A stretch of DNA of 32,250 nt from CAZNXJ01 sp964577115 (GCA_964577115.1 CAZNXJ010000044.1:1-32250), one strand, 5' to 3'; shown: positions 15,101-24,087, counted from the stretch's first letter. Notes: generated by a model not told the origin, from the letters alone. Made by a program: numbers and translations.

Positions 15101-16426
15101 TTAGTGAATGTCGCGAACGCGCCGCGCGATCGCCTCGCTCAGCGCATCCCGCACTGATTCGATCGTGATGCGATCGAAGACTTGCTGGAAAAACCCAGTA
15201 ACGATCATCCGGATCGCTTCTTTGCGCGTGTAGCCACGGCACCGCGCGTAGAAGATCAGCTCTTCATCGACGCGCCCCGAGGTGGAACCGTGCGTGCAGC
15301 GCACGTCATCGGCTTCGATCTCCAGGCCGGGAATGGAATCGGCGCGCGCGGTTCCGGAAAGCAAGAGGTTGTCGTTTCGCTGATAGCCGTCCGTCTTTTG
15401 CGCTTTCGGATCGACCTTGATCATGCCGCGCCAGACGGTGCGTGAGCGGTCCTGGAGGGCCGATTTATAGAGGAAGTCGCTGCGGCAGTTCGGCGCGACG
15501 TGATGCTGGAGCGTGTGGTAGGACAGGTGCTGCGTCCCGTCGGTAAACAGTACGCCGTTGACCTGCGAGTTGGCTCCGGGGCCCACGAGCGCCACATGCT
15601 GATTCACCTTCGCCAGCCGGCTGCCCATTGCCGCGATGGTCCACTGGAGCGTGGCGTCACGCGCGACCTCGGCCTTCTGGTGCGCGAAATGCCAAACGCG
15701 ATGCCCCCAGTCCTGGAGGTTCACCAGGCGCAGATGGGAGCCGGCGCCCTGGATGACTTCGGTCACGCCGCAGTGCAAGCCATCGTCGCCGTGTCCCAGG
15801 CTAGCGGTCTCGACGAGCACCGTGGCTTCGGCGCCGTCTTCGAGCACGATCAGGGTCCGACCGAGATCGCTGCCGCCAGGGGAGAGGACGGAAAGCGAGT
15901 GGAGCGGCTGATCGACGACAACGCCTCGCGGGACGTATAGGACGCGGCCGCCCCGCCAGAAGGCATTGTGCAGAGCTGCAAAGCGGTCTTGATGCGGGTT
16001 GACGACGTGGCGTTTCCAGAACGGCCGGATCTGCTCCCACTTTTGATGATCTAGGTCGTCCAGAGCTTCGAACCAGACGCCCCTATCACGCCAAGTATCG
16101 TTGATGCGTTCGGACACGGTAGCACCGTCGAACGACACGACCTGCCCGCCCAGTTCGACGCTCTCGGTTAACAGGCCAGGTGGTAGCTCGGCGTCTTGCG
16201 CTGGTGCTTCGCGCCACGGGCTGTAGTTATCGAGCTTGAATGTGCGGATGTCCGTCCGAATCCACTCTTCCTCACTGCGACTTGGCCACGGCAGCTGCTG
16301 GAATTGCTCCCATGCCGCCTGCCGCTCGGCCCGAACCCAATCGGGTTCGTTGCGCGCTTGGAGGAGCGTCTCGAACGCTTCTTGATTGAATTTCGCCGGC
16401 GATGCCGTCGTACCCGTACCCGCCAT
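15101..16426 (-). CDS. sufD: Fe-S cluster assembly protein SufD
   Basis: 441 residues from the ATG at 16426, preceded by GGAG eleven bases upstream; an ATG at 16453 adds nine residues but has no ribosome-binding site. The N-terminal half is helical with WxxxEEW-like segments, and the C-terminal half is the SufBD beta-helix. The conserved tail CTHGSTSGRVDEELIFYA and the ARCRGYTRKEA segment near 390-425 identify it as SufD. With SufB and SufC it forms the SufBC2D scaffold that builds Fe-S clusters in the cytoplasm and takes part in iron acquisition. It lies 130 bp downstream of sufB in the same direction. Length and motifs are normal. Confidence 0.93.
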   Translation of the reverse strand: MAGTGTTASPAKFNQEAFETLLQARNEPDWVRAERQAAWEQFQQLPWPSRSEEEWIRTDIRTFKLDNYSPWREAPAQDAELPPGLLTESVELGGQVVSFDGATVSERINDTWRDRGVWFEALDDLDHQKWEQIRPFWKRHVVNPHQDRFAALHNAFWRGGRVLYVPRGVVVDQPLHSLSVLSPGGSDLGRTLIVLEDGAEATVLVETASLGHGDDGLHCGVTEVIQGAGSHLRLVNLQDWGHRVWHFAHQKAEVARDATLQWTIAAMGSRLAKVNQHVALVGPGANSQVNGVLFTDGTQHLSYHTLQHHVAPNCRSDFLYKSALQDRSRTVWRGMIKVDPKAQKTDGYQRNDNLLLSGTARADSIPGLEIEADDVRCTHGSTSGRVDEELIFYARCRGYTRKEAIRMIVTGFFQQVFDRITIESVRDALSEAIARRVRDIH

Positions 16427-16556
16427 ACCTATATTTTCTCCGTGCTGTCGCATCGAGCGGCGACAGCGGCGCTGCCTCGAACGAACGCTGGCCCCGTCCC
16501 GCGAGCCGGCGGCCGGAGCCGATTGGTCCGGCGGCGCGGTACGGTGGCAAAAGCGA

Positions 16557-17972
16557 CTAGCCGACCGAGCCTTCCATCTGCAACTGGATCAGTCGGTTCA
16601 TTTCGACGGCGTATTCCATCGGCAATTCCTTGACGAGCGGCTCGATGAATCCGTTGACGATCATCGTGCGAGCTTCGGCTTCCGAAAGGCCGCGGCTCAT
16701 CAAGTAAAACAGTTGTTCTTCGCCAATCCGCGACACGCTAGCTTCATGGCCGACCGCCACGTCTTGTTCGGCGATCTCGATATACGGATACGTGTCGCTG
16801 CGGCTCTTGTCGTCCAGAATCAAAGCATCGCAGACCACGTTACACTTCGCGTTCTTCGCACCGCGCTCGACGCGCACGAGCCCGCGGTAGCTGCTGCGGC
16901 CACCGCCGTTCGAGATCGATTTGGACACGATCTGGCCGGTGGTATGCGGCGCCGCATGGACGAGCTTCGCGCCGGCGTCCTGATGCTGTCCTGGTCCAGC
17001 GAAGGCGATCGACAGGATCTCGCCGCGAGCCCCCGGTTCGAGCATATAGACGGCGGGGTATTTCATCGTGAGCTGGCTGCCCAAATTGCCGTCCACCCAC
17101 TCCATCGTGGCGTCGCGGTACGCCACCGCGCGTTTGGTCACCAGGTTGTAGATGTTGTTGGCCCAGTTCTGGATCGTCGTGTAGCGGCAGCGTGCACCGC
17201 GTTTCACGATGATCTCGACTACGGCCGAGTGGAGGCTTTCGGTTGAGTACATGGGCGCCGTGCATCCTTCGACGTAATGCACCTCGGCGCCTTCGTCGAC
17301 AATGATCAGCGTCCGCTCGAACTGCCCCATACGTTCGGCGTTGATGCGGAAGTACGCCTGTAGCGGGAAGTCAATCTTCACGCCCGGCGGCACGTAGATG
17401 AACGACCCGCCCGACCAGACGGCCGTGTTCAGTGCGGCGAACTTGTTATCGTTCGACGGAATCACCGTACCGAAGTACTCGCGGACCAGGTCCGGATAGT
17501 CGCGCACCGCCGAGTCGGTGTCGGTGAAGATCACGCCTTTATTGGCGAGATCTTCCTTGAGCGAACCGTACACGACTTCGCTCTCGAACTGGGCTTTGAC
17601 GCCGGCGAGGAACTTGCGTTCGGCTTCGGGAATCCCGAGCTTGTCGAACGTTTCCTTAATTTCCTTGGGGACCTCGTCCCAGGTATGCCCCTGGCGATCG
17701 GTCGGCTTGAGGTAGTAGTAGATGTCCTGGAAATCGAGTTTGATTTCGCCGCCCCATTTCGGCAGCGGTTTGGACTCAAATAGCTGGAGGCCCTCGAGAC
17801 GCTTCTCGCGCATCCACTCGGGTTCGCCCTTCATCTCCGAGATCTGACGGACGATCTCCGCGTCGAGGCCCTTGCGCGCCTTGAAGACTGCTTTCGATTC
17901 GGTGCGAAAATCATATTTATTGATAGGGCCGATCTGATCGACCGTTTGTTCCGTCGAGAGCTCAGTTGCCAT
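16557..17972 (-). CDS. sufB: Fe-S cluster assembly protein SufB
   Basis: 471 residues, typical for SufB. This is the scaffold subunit on which nascent clusters form. Conserved features: the segment LNTAVWSGGSFIYVPPGVKI (181-200), Cys237 in VEGCTAP, Cys381 in CDALIL (matching the essential C-terminal Cys of the E. coli protein), and His409-Glu410 in GHEASVSRIGEEQLFYL. GAGG seven bases upstream supports the ATG. It is followed by sufD and preceded by sufC (155-bp gap). There is no intein, which is sometimes found in sufB. Confidence 0.95.
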   Translation of the reverse strand: MATELSTEQTVDQIGPINKYDFRTESKAVFKARKGLDAEIVRQISEMKGEPEWMREKRLEGLQLFESKPLPKWGGEIKLDFQDIYYYLKPTDRQGHTWDEVPKEIKETFDKLGIPEAERKFLAGVKAQFESEVVYGSLKEDLANKGVIFTDTDSAVRDYPDLVREYFGTVIPSNDNKFAALNTAVWSGGSFIYVPPGVKIDFPLQAYFRINAERMGQFERTLIIVDEGAEVHYVEGCTAPMYSTESLHSAVVEIIVKRGARCRYTTIQNWANNIYNLVTKRAVAYRDATMEWVDGNLGSQLTMKYPAVYMLEPGARGEILSIAFAGPGQHQDAGAKLVHAAPHTTGQIVSKSISNGGGRSSYRGLVRVERGAKNAKCNVVCDALILDDKSRSDTYPYIEIAEQDVAVGHEASVSRIGEEQLFYLMSRGLSEAEARTMIVNGFIEPLVKELPMEYAVEMNRLIQLQMEGSVG

Positions 17973-18127
17973 GATTCGCCTCGCAGGTTCTCTTTCGTGT
18001 AGTTTCCGCCGTTCTGGCGAGCGGTGTCGCCTGAGGCCGCCGAGCCAGCGCTGGTGATCGCTCTGGCCGCGTCTTGTCCGGTCGGCGCTGCTCGATGCCC
18101 GTCCGCGGATGTGCCACCGGATGGTGC

Positions 18128-18949
18128 TTAACCGACGCTCGCTTCCTCTTGTTCAACGAGCGCCTGGTTCTCGGCGTCATCCTCGGGATACGCCTTGCGG
18201 ATGCGATCGTATCCTTCGTTGTGCAGCTCGTTGGCCAGATCCACACCGCCGGTCTCGACGATCCGTCCGCCGAGCATGACGTGAGTGAAATCGGGCGGGT
18301 TGTGAACGAGCAGCTTGTCATGGTGCGTAATGATCAACAGGCCCATGTTCTTGCGCCCGATCTCGGCGATACTCTGGCTGGCCAGGCGTACGGCGTCGGC
18401 GTCGAGCCCGCTGTCGGTCTCGTCGAGAATCGCGAACTTCGGCTGAAGCATCGCGAGCTGAAGGATTTCCGCGCGCTTCATTTCACCGCCCGAGAAGCCG
18501 TCGTTGACGTACCGCCGAGCGAACTCGGGGTCCATCCGCAGCTGTTCCATCTTGGCCCGCAGTTCCTTGCGGAACTCGCGCATCGGCATCAGCTCTTCGC
18601 CTTCCCGCCGCTCGGGGTTGCGCACGTTCGTGGCTGCATGGCGGAGGAAATCGGCCATCTTCACACCGGGAATGGCGACCGGACGCTGAAACGCCATGAA
18701 GACTCCCGCTCGCGCTCGCTCGTCGGGGCCTTTTTCGAGCAGGCTCTCGCCGTTGAGCAGCATATCGCCTTCGACGATCTCGTAGTTCGGGTGCCCCATG
18801 ATCGCCAGCCCCAGCGTGCTCTTGCCCGATCCGTTCGGGCCCATCAGCGCGTGGGTTTCGCCGCGTTTCATTTCGAGGTTCACGCCCCGCAAAATCTTCT
18901 TGCCATTAACGGCCACGTGCAGGTTCGTGATTTTCAGCGTATCGGTCAT
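18128..18949 (-). CDS. sufC: Fe-S cluster assembly ATPase SufC
   Basis: 273 residues, an ABC-type ATPase without membrane domain. Walker A GPNGSGKST is at 37-45, the Q-loop Gln88 in AFQRP, the signature FSGGE at 152-156, Walker B ILDETDSGLD at 174-183 and the switch histidine in ITHHD (207-211). SufC drives conformational change in SufBCD during cluster assembly. The protein is about 20 residues longer than common SufC because of an acidic tail (from about 250) ending EQEEASVG. It lies 92 bp downstream of nuoB and 155 bp upstream of sufB. GAGAG precedes the ATG closely. Confidence 0.95.
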   Translation of the reverse strand: MTDTLKITNLHVAVNGKKILRGVNLEMKRGETHALMGPNGSGKSTLGLAIMGHPNYEIVEGDMLLNGESLLEKGPDERARAGVFMAFQRPVAIPGVKMADFLRHAATNVRNPERREGEELMPMREFRKELRAKMEQLRMDPEFARRYVNDGFSGGEMKRAEILQLAMLQPKFAILDETDSGLDADAVRLASQSIAEIGRKNMGLLIITHHDKLLVHNPPDFTHVMLGGRIVETGGVDLANELHNEGYDRIRKAYPEDDAENQALVEQEEASVG

Positions 18950-19041
18950 CAGTCTCTCGATTTCTCTTATGTTCCCGGCCCGCTTGTTCCTGGCTCGCGC
19001 CGCCGCACACGCCGCGAGCGTGCGAACCCCGTTTCCGCGGC

Positions 19042-19671
19042 TCAGCCTGTAATCTTCTGGTGATCGTAAAGCGGCTCGACGTCGGCCGGCGCATCCACGT
19101 ATCCGCTGTGGTGCGGGATGGGTAGTTCATCCGGCACCTTGGTGCCTCGGCGCGCGAAGCCTTGAGATTCGCTCTGCTGCTTCGCGATCCGCTGCCCCAT
19201 GATTTTGTCTTGTATCCGCATGAGCCCTTCGAGCAGCGCTTCGGGACGCGGCGGGCACCCCGGCACGTACACGTCGACCGGGACGACGAGGTCGACACCC
19301 TTGACGACGTGGTAGCCCCACTTGAAATACGGCCCGCCACCCACCGTGCACGCGCCCATCGCGATCACGAATTTCGGGTCGGGCATCATGTTGTAGAGCC
19401 GCCGCACGCGACTCGCCATTTTGTAGGTGACGGTGCCAGCCACGATCATCAGATCGGCCTGGCGAGGCGTCGCGCGGAAGGCGCCGGCGCCGAAGCGGTC
19501 CATGTCATAGCGGCTCGCGCCCGTCGCCATCATTTCGATGGCACAGCAAGCCAGGCCGAACGTCATCGGCCAGATGCTCGACTGCCGGGCCCAGTTGATG
19601 GCCTGCTCGACAGTCGTCGTGAACACATTCTCTTCGAAACGGCCTACAATCCACGGTTGCGTCTCAGTCAT
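19042..19671 (-). CDS. nuoB: NADH-quinone oxidoreductase subunit B (NuoB-like)
   Basis: 209 residues. The four ligands of the N2 [4Fe-4S] cluster are present: Cys42-Cys43 in LACCAIEM, Cys108 in GACTVGGG and Cys139 in GCPPRPE. The core matches NuoB and extends past it with a charged tail (about 160-209). In complex I this subunit passes electrons to quinone at the membrane face. No nuoA, C, D, H or other subunit lies nearby. Instead the gene sits between sufR and sufC, 87 bp after the former and 92 bp before the latter. No clear ribosome-binding site precedes the ATG. It could serve a complex encoded elsewhere or be a second copy. A hydrogenase small subunit is less likely given the close NuoB match. 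Confidence 0.9.
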   Translation of the reverse strand: MTETQPWIVGRFEENVFTTTVEQAINWARQSSIWPMTFGLACCAIEMMATGASRYDMDRFGAGAFRATPRQADLMIVAGTVTYKMASRVRRLYNMMPDPKFVIAMGACTVGGGPYFKWGYHVVKGVDLVVPVDVYVPGCPPRPEALLEGLMRIQDKIMGQRIAKQQSESQGFARRGTKVPDELPIPHHSGYVDAPADVEPLYDHQKITG

Positions 19672-19758
19672 CGCGGTTCGTGCTCGCTAAGATTTGACTC
19701 GCTGTGATTGGCTTGCGCCCGACATCGGCCGCCGGCTAATTCGCCGAGTATATCAGCT

Positions 19759-20466
19759 TCATGGCGACTCACCAGTTGCCGCGGCCGGTGCCCCGCCAGG
19801 CCCATTCGAGGCTCCGATTGCCTCCCCGGATTGCTCGCGTTCACTTCCTTCGCCAACCGCAAACGTGCAGCACGTTTCCCCGTCTAAACGACAGCGATCC
19901 AGGCGGACGTTCGTGTCGAGAACCTCGGCCAAAAACGACCGCTCCATGGCGCACACGCCGCGATCGACTTCGGCCAGTTCCGGATATGGACAGGCCAATG
20001 CGTGCAGGATCGGCAGCTCCGAATCTTCTTCGACCTCGAACGGCACGCGCCGTTCGGCCATCAGCCCCACGAGCGCTTCGAGCCGCTCTTCAAGCGACTT
20101 GCCGCGAAACCGATCGCCGTAATGCGCCGCCATCCGCTGTGAAATTCTCGACAGCAGACCGCGCCGCACGTCGGGATCCCGAACCGCACGGATCTCGTGC
20201 CAAAGAATCGTTGCCAGGTCGGCGAAGTTGCCCCCCGACTGCTGACGCCCCTTCTTGGTAAGCGAATACTGGTGGCTGGGCCGCCCGCGCCCGGCCTTCG
20301 TCGCCTCGCGCTGGATATACCCTTGAGCCATCAGTCGCGTGAGACGCTGCCGCACCGCCGTGGCCGTCACGTCCAGCGCGTCGGCCATCTCGGTCACGGA
20401 CATCGCCGGGTGCCGCCGCAGCAGATCCAGGATCGCGCTGTCGGACGCCACTAGCTCGCCTACCAT
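19759..20466 (-). CDS. sufR: SufR-type Fe-S-sensing transcriptional regulator
   Basis: 235 residues. A winged helix-turn-helix fills about 10-72, with the recognition helix near 34-48 and a wing ending GRPSHQYSLT (61-70). The C-terminal half has a cysteine set, Cys159-x12-Cys172-x19-Cys192-x6-Cys199-Cys200, fit to bind an Fe-S cluster, as in cyanobacterial SufR, which represses suf genes when its cluster is intact. A Gly/Ala-rich tail (from about 205) is probably disordered. It is the first gene of the cluster, behind a good promoter at 20520-20548. Repression of its own operon under Fe-S sufficiency is expected from the family but not shown by a clear operator. Confidence 0.9.
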   Translation of the reverse strand: MVGELVASDSAILDLLRRHPAMSVTEMADALDVTATAVRQRLTRLMAQGYIQREATKAGRGRPSHQYSLTKKGRQQSGGNFADLATILWHEIRAVRDPDVRRGLLSRISQRMAAHYGDRFRGKSLEERLEALVGLMAERRVPFEVEEDSELPILHALACPYPELAEVDRGVCAMERSFLAEVLDTNVRLDRCRLDGETCCTFAVGEGSEREQSGEAIGASNGPGGAPAAATGESP

Positions 20467-20519
20467 ACGTCACCCACGATTTCGCTCATGCATTCGGTCG
20501 TCCCTCCTGTCCCCCAAGC

Positions 20520-20548
20520 ACTATAGGGACTTATCGCATTTTAGACAA
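20520..20548 (-). promoter_or_regulatory. Sigma70-type promoter of the suf cluster
   Basis: On the minus strand, TTGTCT (20548-20543) is followed after exactly 17 bases by TATAGT (20525-20520). That is four and five matches to the -35 and -10 consensus. Transcription would start near 20513, leaving a leader of about 45 bases before sufR. The surrounding 60 bp is clearly AT-rich against the GC-rich background. Confidence 0.65.
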
Positions 20549-20597
20549 TGATATGTTTGAAAAAAGGCGATCCGACTCGAATTCGCGTCGCAAGCTA

Positions 20598-20626
20598 TTG
20601 AAAAGACTAGGTTTGTCGCGTAAAAG
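20598..20626 (+). promoter_or_regulatory. Possible promoter of the symporter gene
   Basis: TTGAAA (20598-20603), a 17-base spacer, then TAAAAG (20621-20626): five and four matches to consensus. It points toward the symporter gene, about 75 bp upstream of its ATG, and lies back to back with the suf promoter. Confidence 0.45.
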
Positions 20627-20700
20627 GGTCCCAATGCAGCCGCTCGCTGCGCGCTTGCCCGGTAGCCACTTCCCCGCCCGTTCTGAGCAAGGCTGACGCA

Positions 20701-22899
20701 ATGCCGCACGCCGCCTCTCCTCCCTCCCGCCCTTGCCCCCTCGTCCTGGCCGTGCCCCGCTGGCGTGCGCGACGGTGTTATCTCGCCCTGGCGCTCGTTG
20801 TTGCGAGCGTTCTGGGAGGGCGCCCGACGGACGCCGAGGCGCAGAACGTCATGGCGGTGGCCCCGCCCCCCACCGGGCGCGTTATCCAGCCGCTGGATAC
20901 GGCCGAGCGGAGCTGGCTCAAGCGAATCGACGATCGGTTCAACTCGGCCGTCGAGGTCATGGCGAAAGTTCTCTTTTATCCCCTTTGGGCCACCGAGCGC
21001 CAGTACGTGCAGTTCGCCCAACAGGACGTTTACTTTCGTCCTGAGGGTAGCGACGAGCCGCTGATGGCGATGCGGCCCGATAATCCTCGGCCGAGTTTGA
21101 CAGTGGCCGAGGTGCGGGCCTTGCAAGCCTTGGATCAGATCGAAGTTGGGAGCGACAAGCGCGCGATCCAGCGGGGAATTCTCGAGGGCGAGCGGGTTGA
21201 GTATGTCGTCGTGCTGGGCGACCGGCAGAAATACGTGTGGCACGATGGGAAGTTCCGCAAACAGCTTCCGCGCCTCGAGAAGCTCGCGGACGACAGCATG
21301 GCGAGCACTCCAGGGATGGTGCTCACCAAAGACGAAGTACAGGCCGCCGCCGCTCGCGGCCTGCTCGCCGTAAATACAGCCAAGCTCGCAGCCGGCGATC
21401 CGCAACCGTACCTTCAAACCGAGCGCGTCGGCGGGATTCCCGTCGTCGTTTTGTGGCTCGCCGCCGGCGCGGTGATCTTCACGATCTACATGCGCGGGTA
21501 CAACTTCTGGGGATTCCTCCACGCCCTCCGCGTCATCCGCGGCAAATACGACGACCCGAACGAACCGGGCGAAGTCACGCATTTTCAAGCCCTCTCGTCG
21601 GCGCTCTCCGCAACCGTCGGACTGGGCAATATCGCGGGCGTGACGATCGCGATGACCACCGGCGGGCCGGGGGCCTTCTTCTGGATGATGTGCTGCGGAT
21701 TTTTCGGGATGACCAGTAAGTTCACCGAGTGCACGCTCGGCGTTAAGTATCGCCGCGTGAACCCGGACGGTACGGTGCTCGGCGGCCCGATGCAGTACCT
21801 TTATCTAGGCCTCAAGGAACGCGGGCTTGCTCCGCTAGGTCTGGTACTATCGCTCATGTTCACCGTCATGTGCATCCTCGCGAGCTTTGGCGGCGGCAAT
21901 ATGTTCCAGGCGAACCAATCGGGCCAGCAGGTGCTCATGATGGTTCAGATGAGCGATCACGAGAAGTTACTCGAGCTCAACCATCAGATTCGCGAGGCCG
22001 CCGCCGCCGAGGATTATGAGGAGCTCGATCGGCTATTCGTCGCCCGGTCGGACCTCCAAGCCAAGATGGAAAAAACAAGTGCCCGCTTCCTGCCCGTGTT
22101 CGGCGTGATCCTGGCAGCCATGGTGGGTGTGGTGATTATCGGCGGCATTAAACGCATCGGCGCGGCCGCCTCGCGGCTGGTCCCGGCCATGTGCCTGCTG
22201 TATCTGGCCGGCTGCCTCTTCATCATCTTCCGCCACTTCGGGCAGGTACCGGAGCTGGTGACGCTGATTTTTACCGAAGCGTTCTCCCCCAAGGCGTTCG
22301 GCGGGGGGATGCTCGGCGTGCTCGTGATCGGCGTTCAGCGCGCGGCGTTCAGTAATGAGGCCGGTGTCGGAAGCGCGGCGATCGCCCATAGCGCCGCGCG
22401 CACGGACGAACCCGTTCGCGAAGGCACCGTAGCCCTGCTGGAACCGTTCATCGACACCATCGTCGTCTGCTCGCTCACGGCGCTGGTTGTCCTGATCACC
22501 GGCGCGTGGCAAAACGAGCAGTGGATTGTCGAGCAAAAACTCGCTGGCGCGGCACTGACGACGAAGGCTTTCGACCAGGAACTCCCTGGATTCTCGTACG
22601 TGCTGAGCATTGCCGTCGTGCTGTTTGCCTACTCGACGCTGATCTCTTGGAGCTATTATGGCGAGCGGTGCTGGGTTCGATTGTTCGGCGAACGCAGTGT
22701 GCCGGTGTACAGGACGCTGTATATCATTGCCGCCTTCAATGGCGCCATCGTGAATCTCGGAGCCGTGCTCGACTTCTCCGACATGATGATCCTCACCATG
22801 GCTTTCCCGAACGTTCTGGGCCTCTTGATTCTCGCCCCCTCGGTCCGCCGCGACCTGCTCGACTACTGGCGCCGCATGAAAGCCGAAGGCACGTTTTAG
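20701..22899 (+). CDS. Sodium:alanine/glycine symporter (AGCS) with added domains
   Basis: 732 residues against a usual 450-550. The core transporter matches AGCS: HFQALSSALSATVGLGNIAG (294-313), TGGPGAFFWM (320-329), SKFTECTLGVKYR (339-351), GGGN (397-400), then GGIKRIG and SNEAGVGSAA further on, ending with helices to about 720. Extra parts: an N-terminal export signal (about 24-48, ending AEA), a roughly 145-residue soluble insert between FYPLW (92-96) and GGIPVVVLWL (244-253), and a roughly 50-residue charged helical insert (about 410-463). It would import alanine or glycine with Na+ across the inner membrane. The role of the inserts is unknown. AAGG nine bases upstream supports the ATG. 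It is divergent from sufR. Confidence 0.88.
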   Translation: MPHAASPPSRPCPLVLAVPRWRARRCYLALALVVASVLGGRPTDAEAQNVMAVAPPPTGRVIQPLDTAERSWLKRIDDRFNSAVEVMAKVLFYPLWATERQYVQFAQQDVYFRPEGSDEPLMAMRPDNPRPSLTVAEVRALQALDQIEVGSDKRAIQRGILEGERVEYVVVLGDRQKYVWHDGKFRKQLPRLEKLADDSMASTPGMVLTKDEVQAAAARGLLAVNTAKLAAGDPQPYLQTERVGGIPVVVLWLAAGAVIFTIYMRGYNFWGFLHALRVIRGKYDDPNEPGEVTHFQALSSALSATVGLGNIAGVTIAMTTGGPGAFFWMMCCGFFGMTSKFTECTLGVKYRRVNPDGTVLGGPMQYLYLGLKERGLAPLGLVLSLMFTVMCILASFGGGNMFQANQSGQQVLMMVQMSDHEKLLELNHQIREAAAAEDYEELDRLFVARSDLQAKMEKTSARFLPVFGVILAAMVGVVIIGGIKRIGAAASRLVPAMCLLYLAGCLFIIFRHFGQVPELVTLIFTEAFSPKAFGGGMLGVLVIGVQRAAFSNEAGVGSAAIAHSAARTDEPVREGTVALLEPFIDTIVVCSLTALVVLITGAWQNEQWIVEQKLAGAALTTKAFDQELPGFSYVLSIAVVLFAYSTLISWSYYGERCWVRLFGERSVPVYRTLYIIAAFNGAIVNLGAVLDFSDMMILTMAFPNVLGLLILAPSVRRDLLDYWRRMKAEGTF

Positions 22900-23079
22900 T
22901 TCCTCGTTCTTCCGCAGTGACTCGCCGTGGCGCACGGCCCGCGAGAACCTGCCCTCCACACCTCTGGCGGCCGCACTCTGCGATCCCCGGGCACTCGCGC
23001 CGATGCGTATACTGGAGAAGCCGATCGCTTGCGCCGCACCAACTGACCCGAATCCTCTACGCCGTTTTGACCCGTGCCC

Positions 23080-24087
23080 ATGCAAATTGGACCGCTCACC
23101 GTTGATCCCCCGATCCTCCAAGCGCCGATGGCGGGTTTCACGAACTACGCCTACCGTCAAGTGGTGCGCGACTACGGAGGCGTTGGGCTCCAGGCCACCG
23201 AGATGGTCAGTGCTCGGGGTTTCGTCTGGATGGACGAGAAGGAAGCCGAGCATCCGGACCGGCTATGGGGCGTAAAAGACGAGCCGCGGCCGCTCGCCGT
23301 GCAAATGTGGGACAACGATCCCGAGACGCTGGCGCGTGTGGGACGCCGGCTGGCCGAGGAGTACCGCGTGAGCGTGGTGGACCTCAATTTCGGCTGTCCG
23401 GTCAAGGACGTCACCGAGCGGGCGCATAGCGGGTCGTACTTGCTGAAATTTCCCGCGCAGGTCGGCCGCATCATCGAGCGGGTCGTGCGTGCCTGCGAAC
23501 CGACGCCGGTAACCGCCAAAATCCGGCTCGGCTGCACGCGCGATAACATCACCGCCGTCGAAATCGCTCGAGTCGTGGAAAATTCCGGCGCAGCCGCCCT
23601 GACGGTGCACGGCCGCACGGCGCAGGATTTCTTCAAAGGGCAAGCGGACTGGGACCAGATCGCGGCGCTCAAACCGCACCTGAAACGGATCCCGCTCATC
23701 GGCAACGGCGACCTGGACTCGGCCGAGAAAGTCGCCGAAGCGTTCCGTCGCTACGGCGTCGATGGGGTAATGATTGCCCGCGCGGCGCTGGGCCGGCCGT
23801 GGCTCTTTCGCCAGGCGGCCGCGGCCGTGCGTGGCGAGCCCATCCCGCCCGACCCGACGCTCGCCGAACAGCGCGACTGTTTGCTGAAACACTACGCGCT
23901 CGTTCTGGAACGATTCGGCGAACAGAAAGGGACACTCTTGATGCGCAAGTTCGCGTGCTGCTATGCCCAGGGCATGCCCGGCGCTCGGCTGTTTCGCAGC
24001 CACGTCGCCCGTGTCACGACGCCCGCCGAGTTCTACGAAATCGTCGAACGCTACTTCCCACTCGAAGTTGCGGCCACACCGAGCTAG
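23080..24087 (+). CDS. tRNA-dihydrouridine synthase (Dus), first copy
   Basis: 335 residues from the ATG at 23080; a GTG two codons upstream is possible. An FMN enzyme that reduces specific uridines in the tRNA D-loop with NADPH. TIM-barrel motifs: PILQAPMAGFTN (11-22), catalytic Cys106 in NFGCPVK, Lys147 in TAKIRLG, His177/Arg179 in TVHGRT, the phosphate site IGNGDL (207-212) and ARAALGRPW (233-241). It is most like the DusB-type bacterial branch; which uridine it modifies cannot be told. It stands alone between the symporter and a lipoprotein gene. A TATACT at 23008-23013 could be a -10 box, without a clear -35. Confidence 0.92.
   Translation: MQIGPLTVDPPILQAPMAGFTNYAYRQVVRDYGGVGLQATEMVSARGFVWMDEKEAEHPDRLWGVKDEPRPLAVQMWDNDPETLARVGRRLAEEYRVSVVDLNFGCPVKDVTERAHSGSYLLKFPAQVGRIIERVVRACEPTPVTAKIRLGCTRDNITAVEIARVVENSGAAALTVHGRTAQDFFKGQADWDQIAALKPHLKRIPLIGNGDLDSAEKVAEAFRRYGVDGVMIARAALGRPWLFRQAAAAVRGEPIPPDPTLAEQRDCLLKHYALVLERFGEQKGTLLMRKFACCYAQGMPGARLFRSHVARVTTPAEFYEIVERYFPLEVAATPS

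Noticed and set aside
20546..20557. ACA-N6-TGT inverted repeat as a SufR operator
   Set aside because: Only three paired bases per arm and no match to the published cyanobacterial CAAC-N6-GTTG site; too weak to call.
22924..22938. GCCGT/ACGGC hairpin after the symporter gene as a terminator
   Set aside because: Five-bp stem without a T-run; not enough for an intrinsic terminator.
22033..23253. Minus-strand open frame of 406 codons
   Set aside because: Antisense to the symporter and the first dus gene, with His/Arg/Glu-rich composition typical of a shadow frame.
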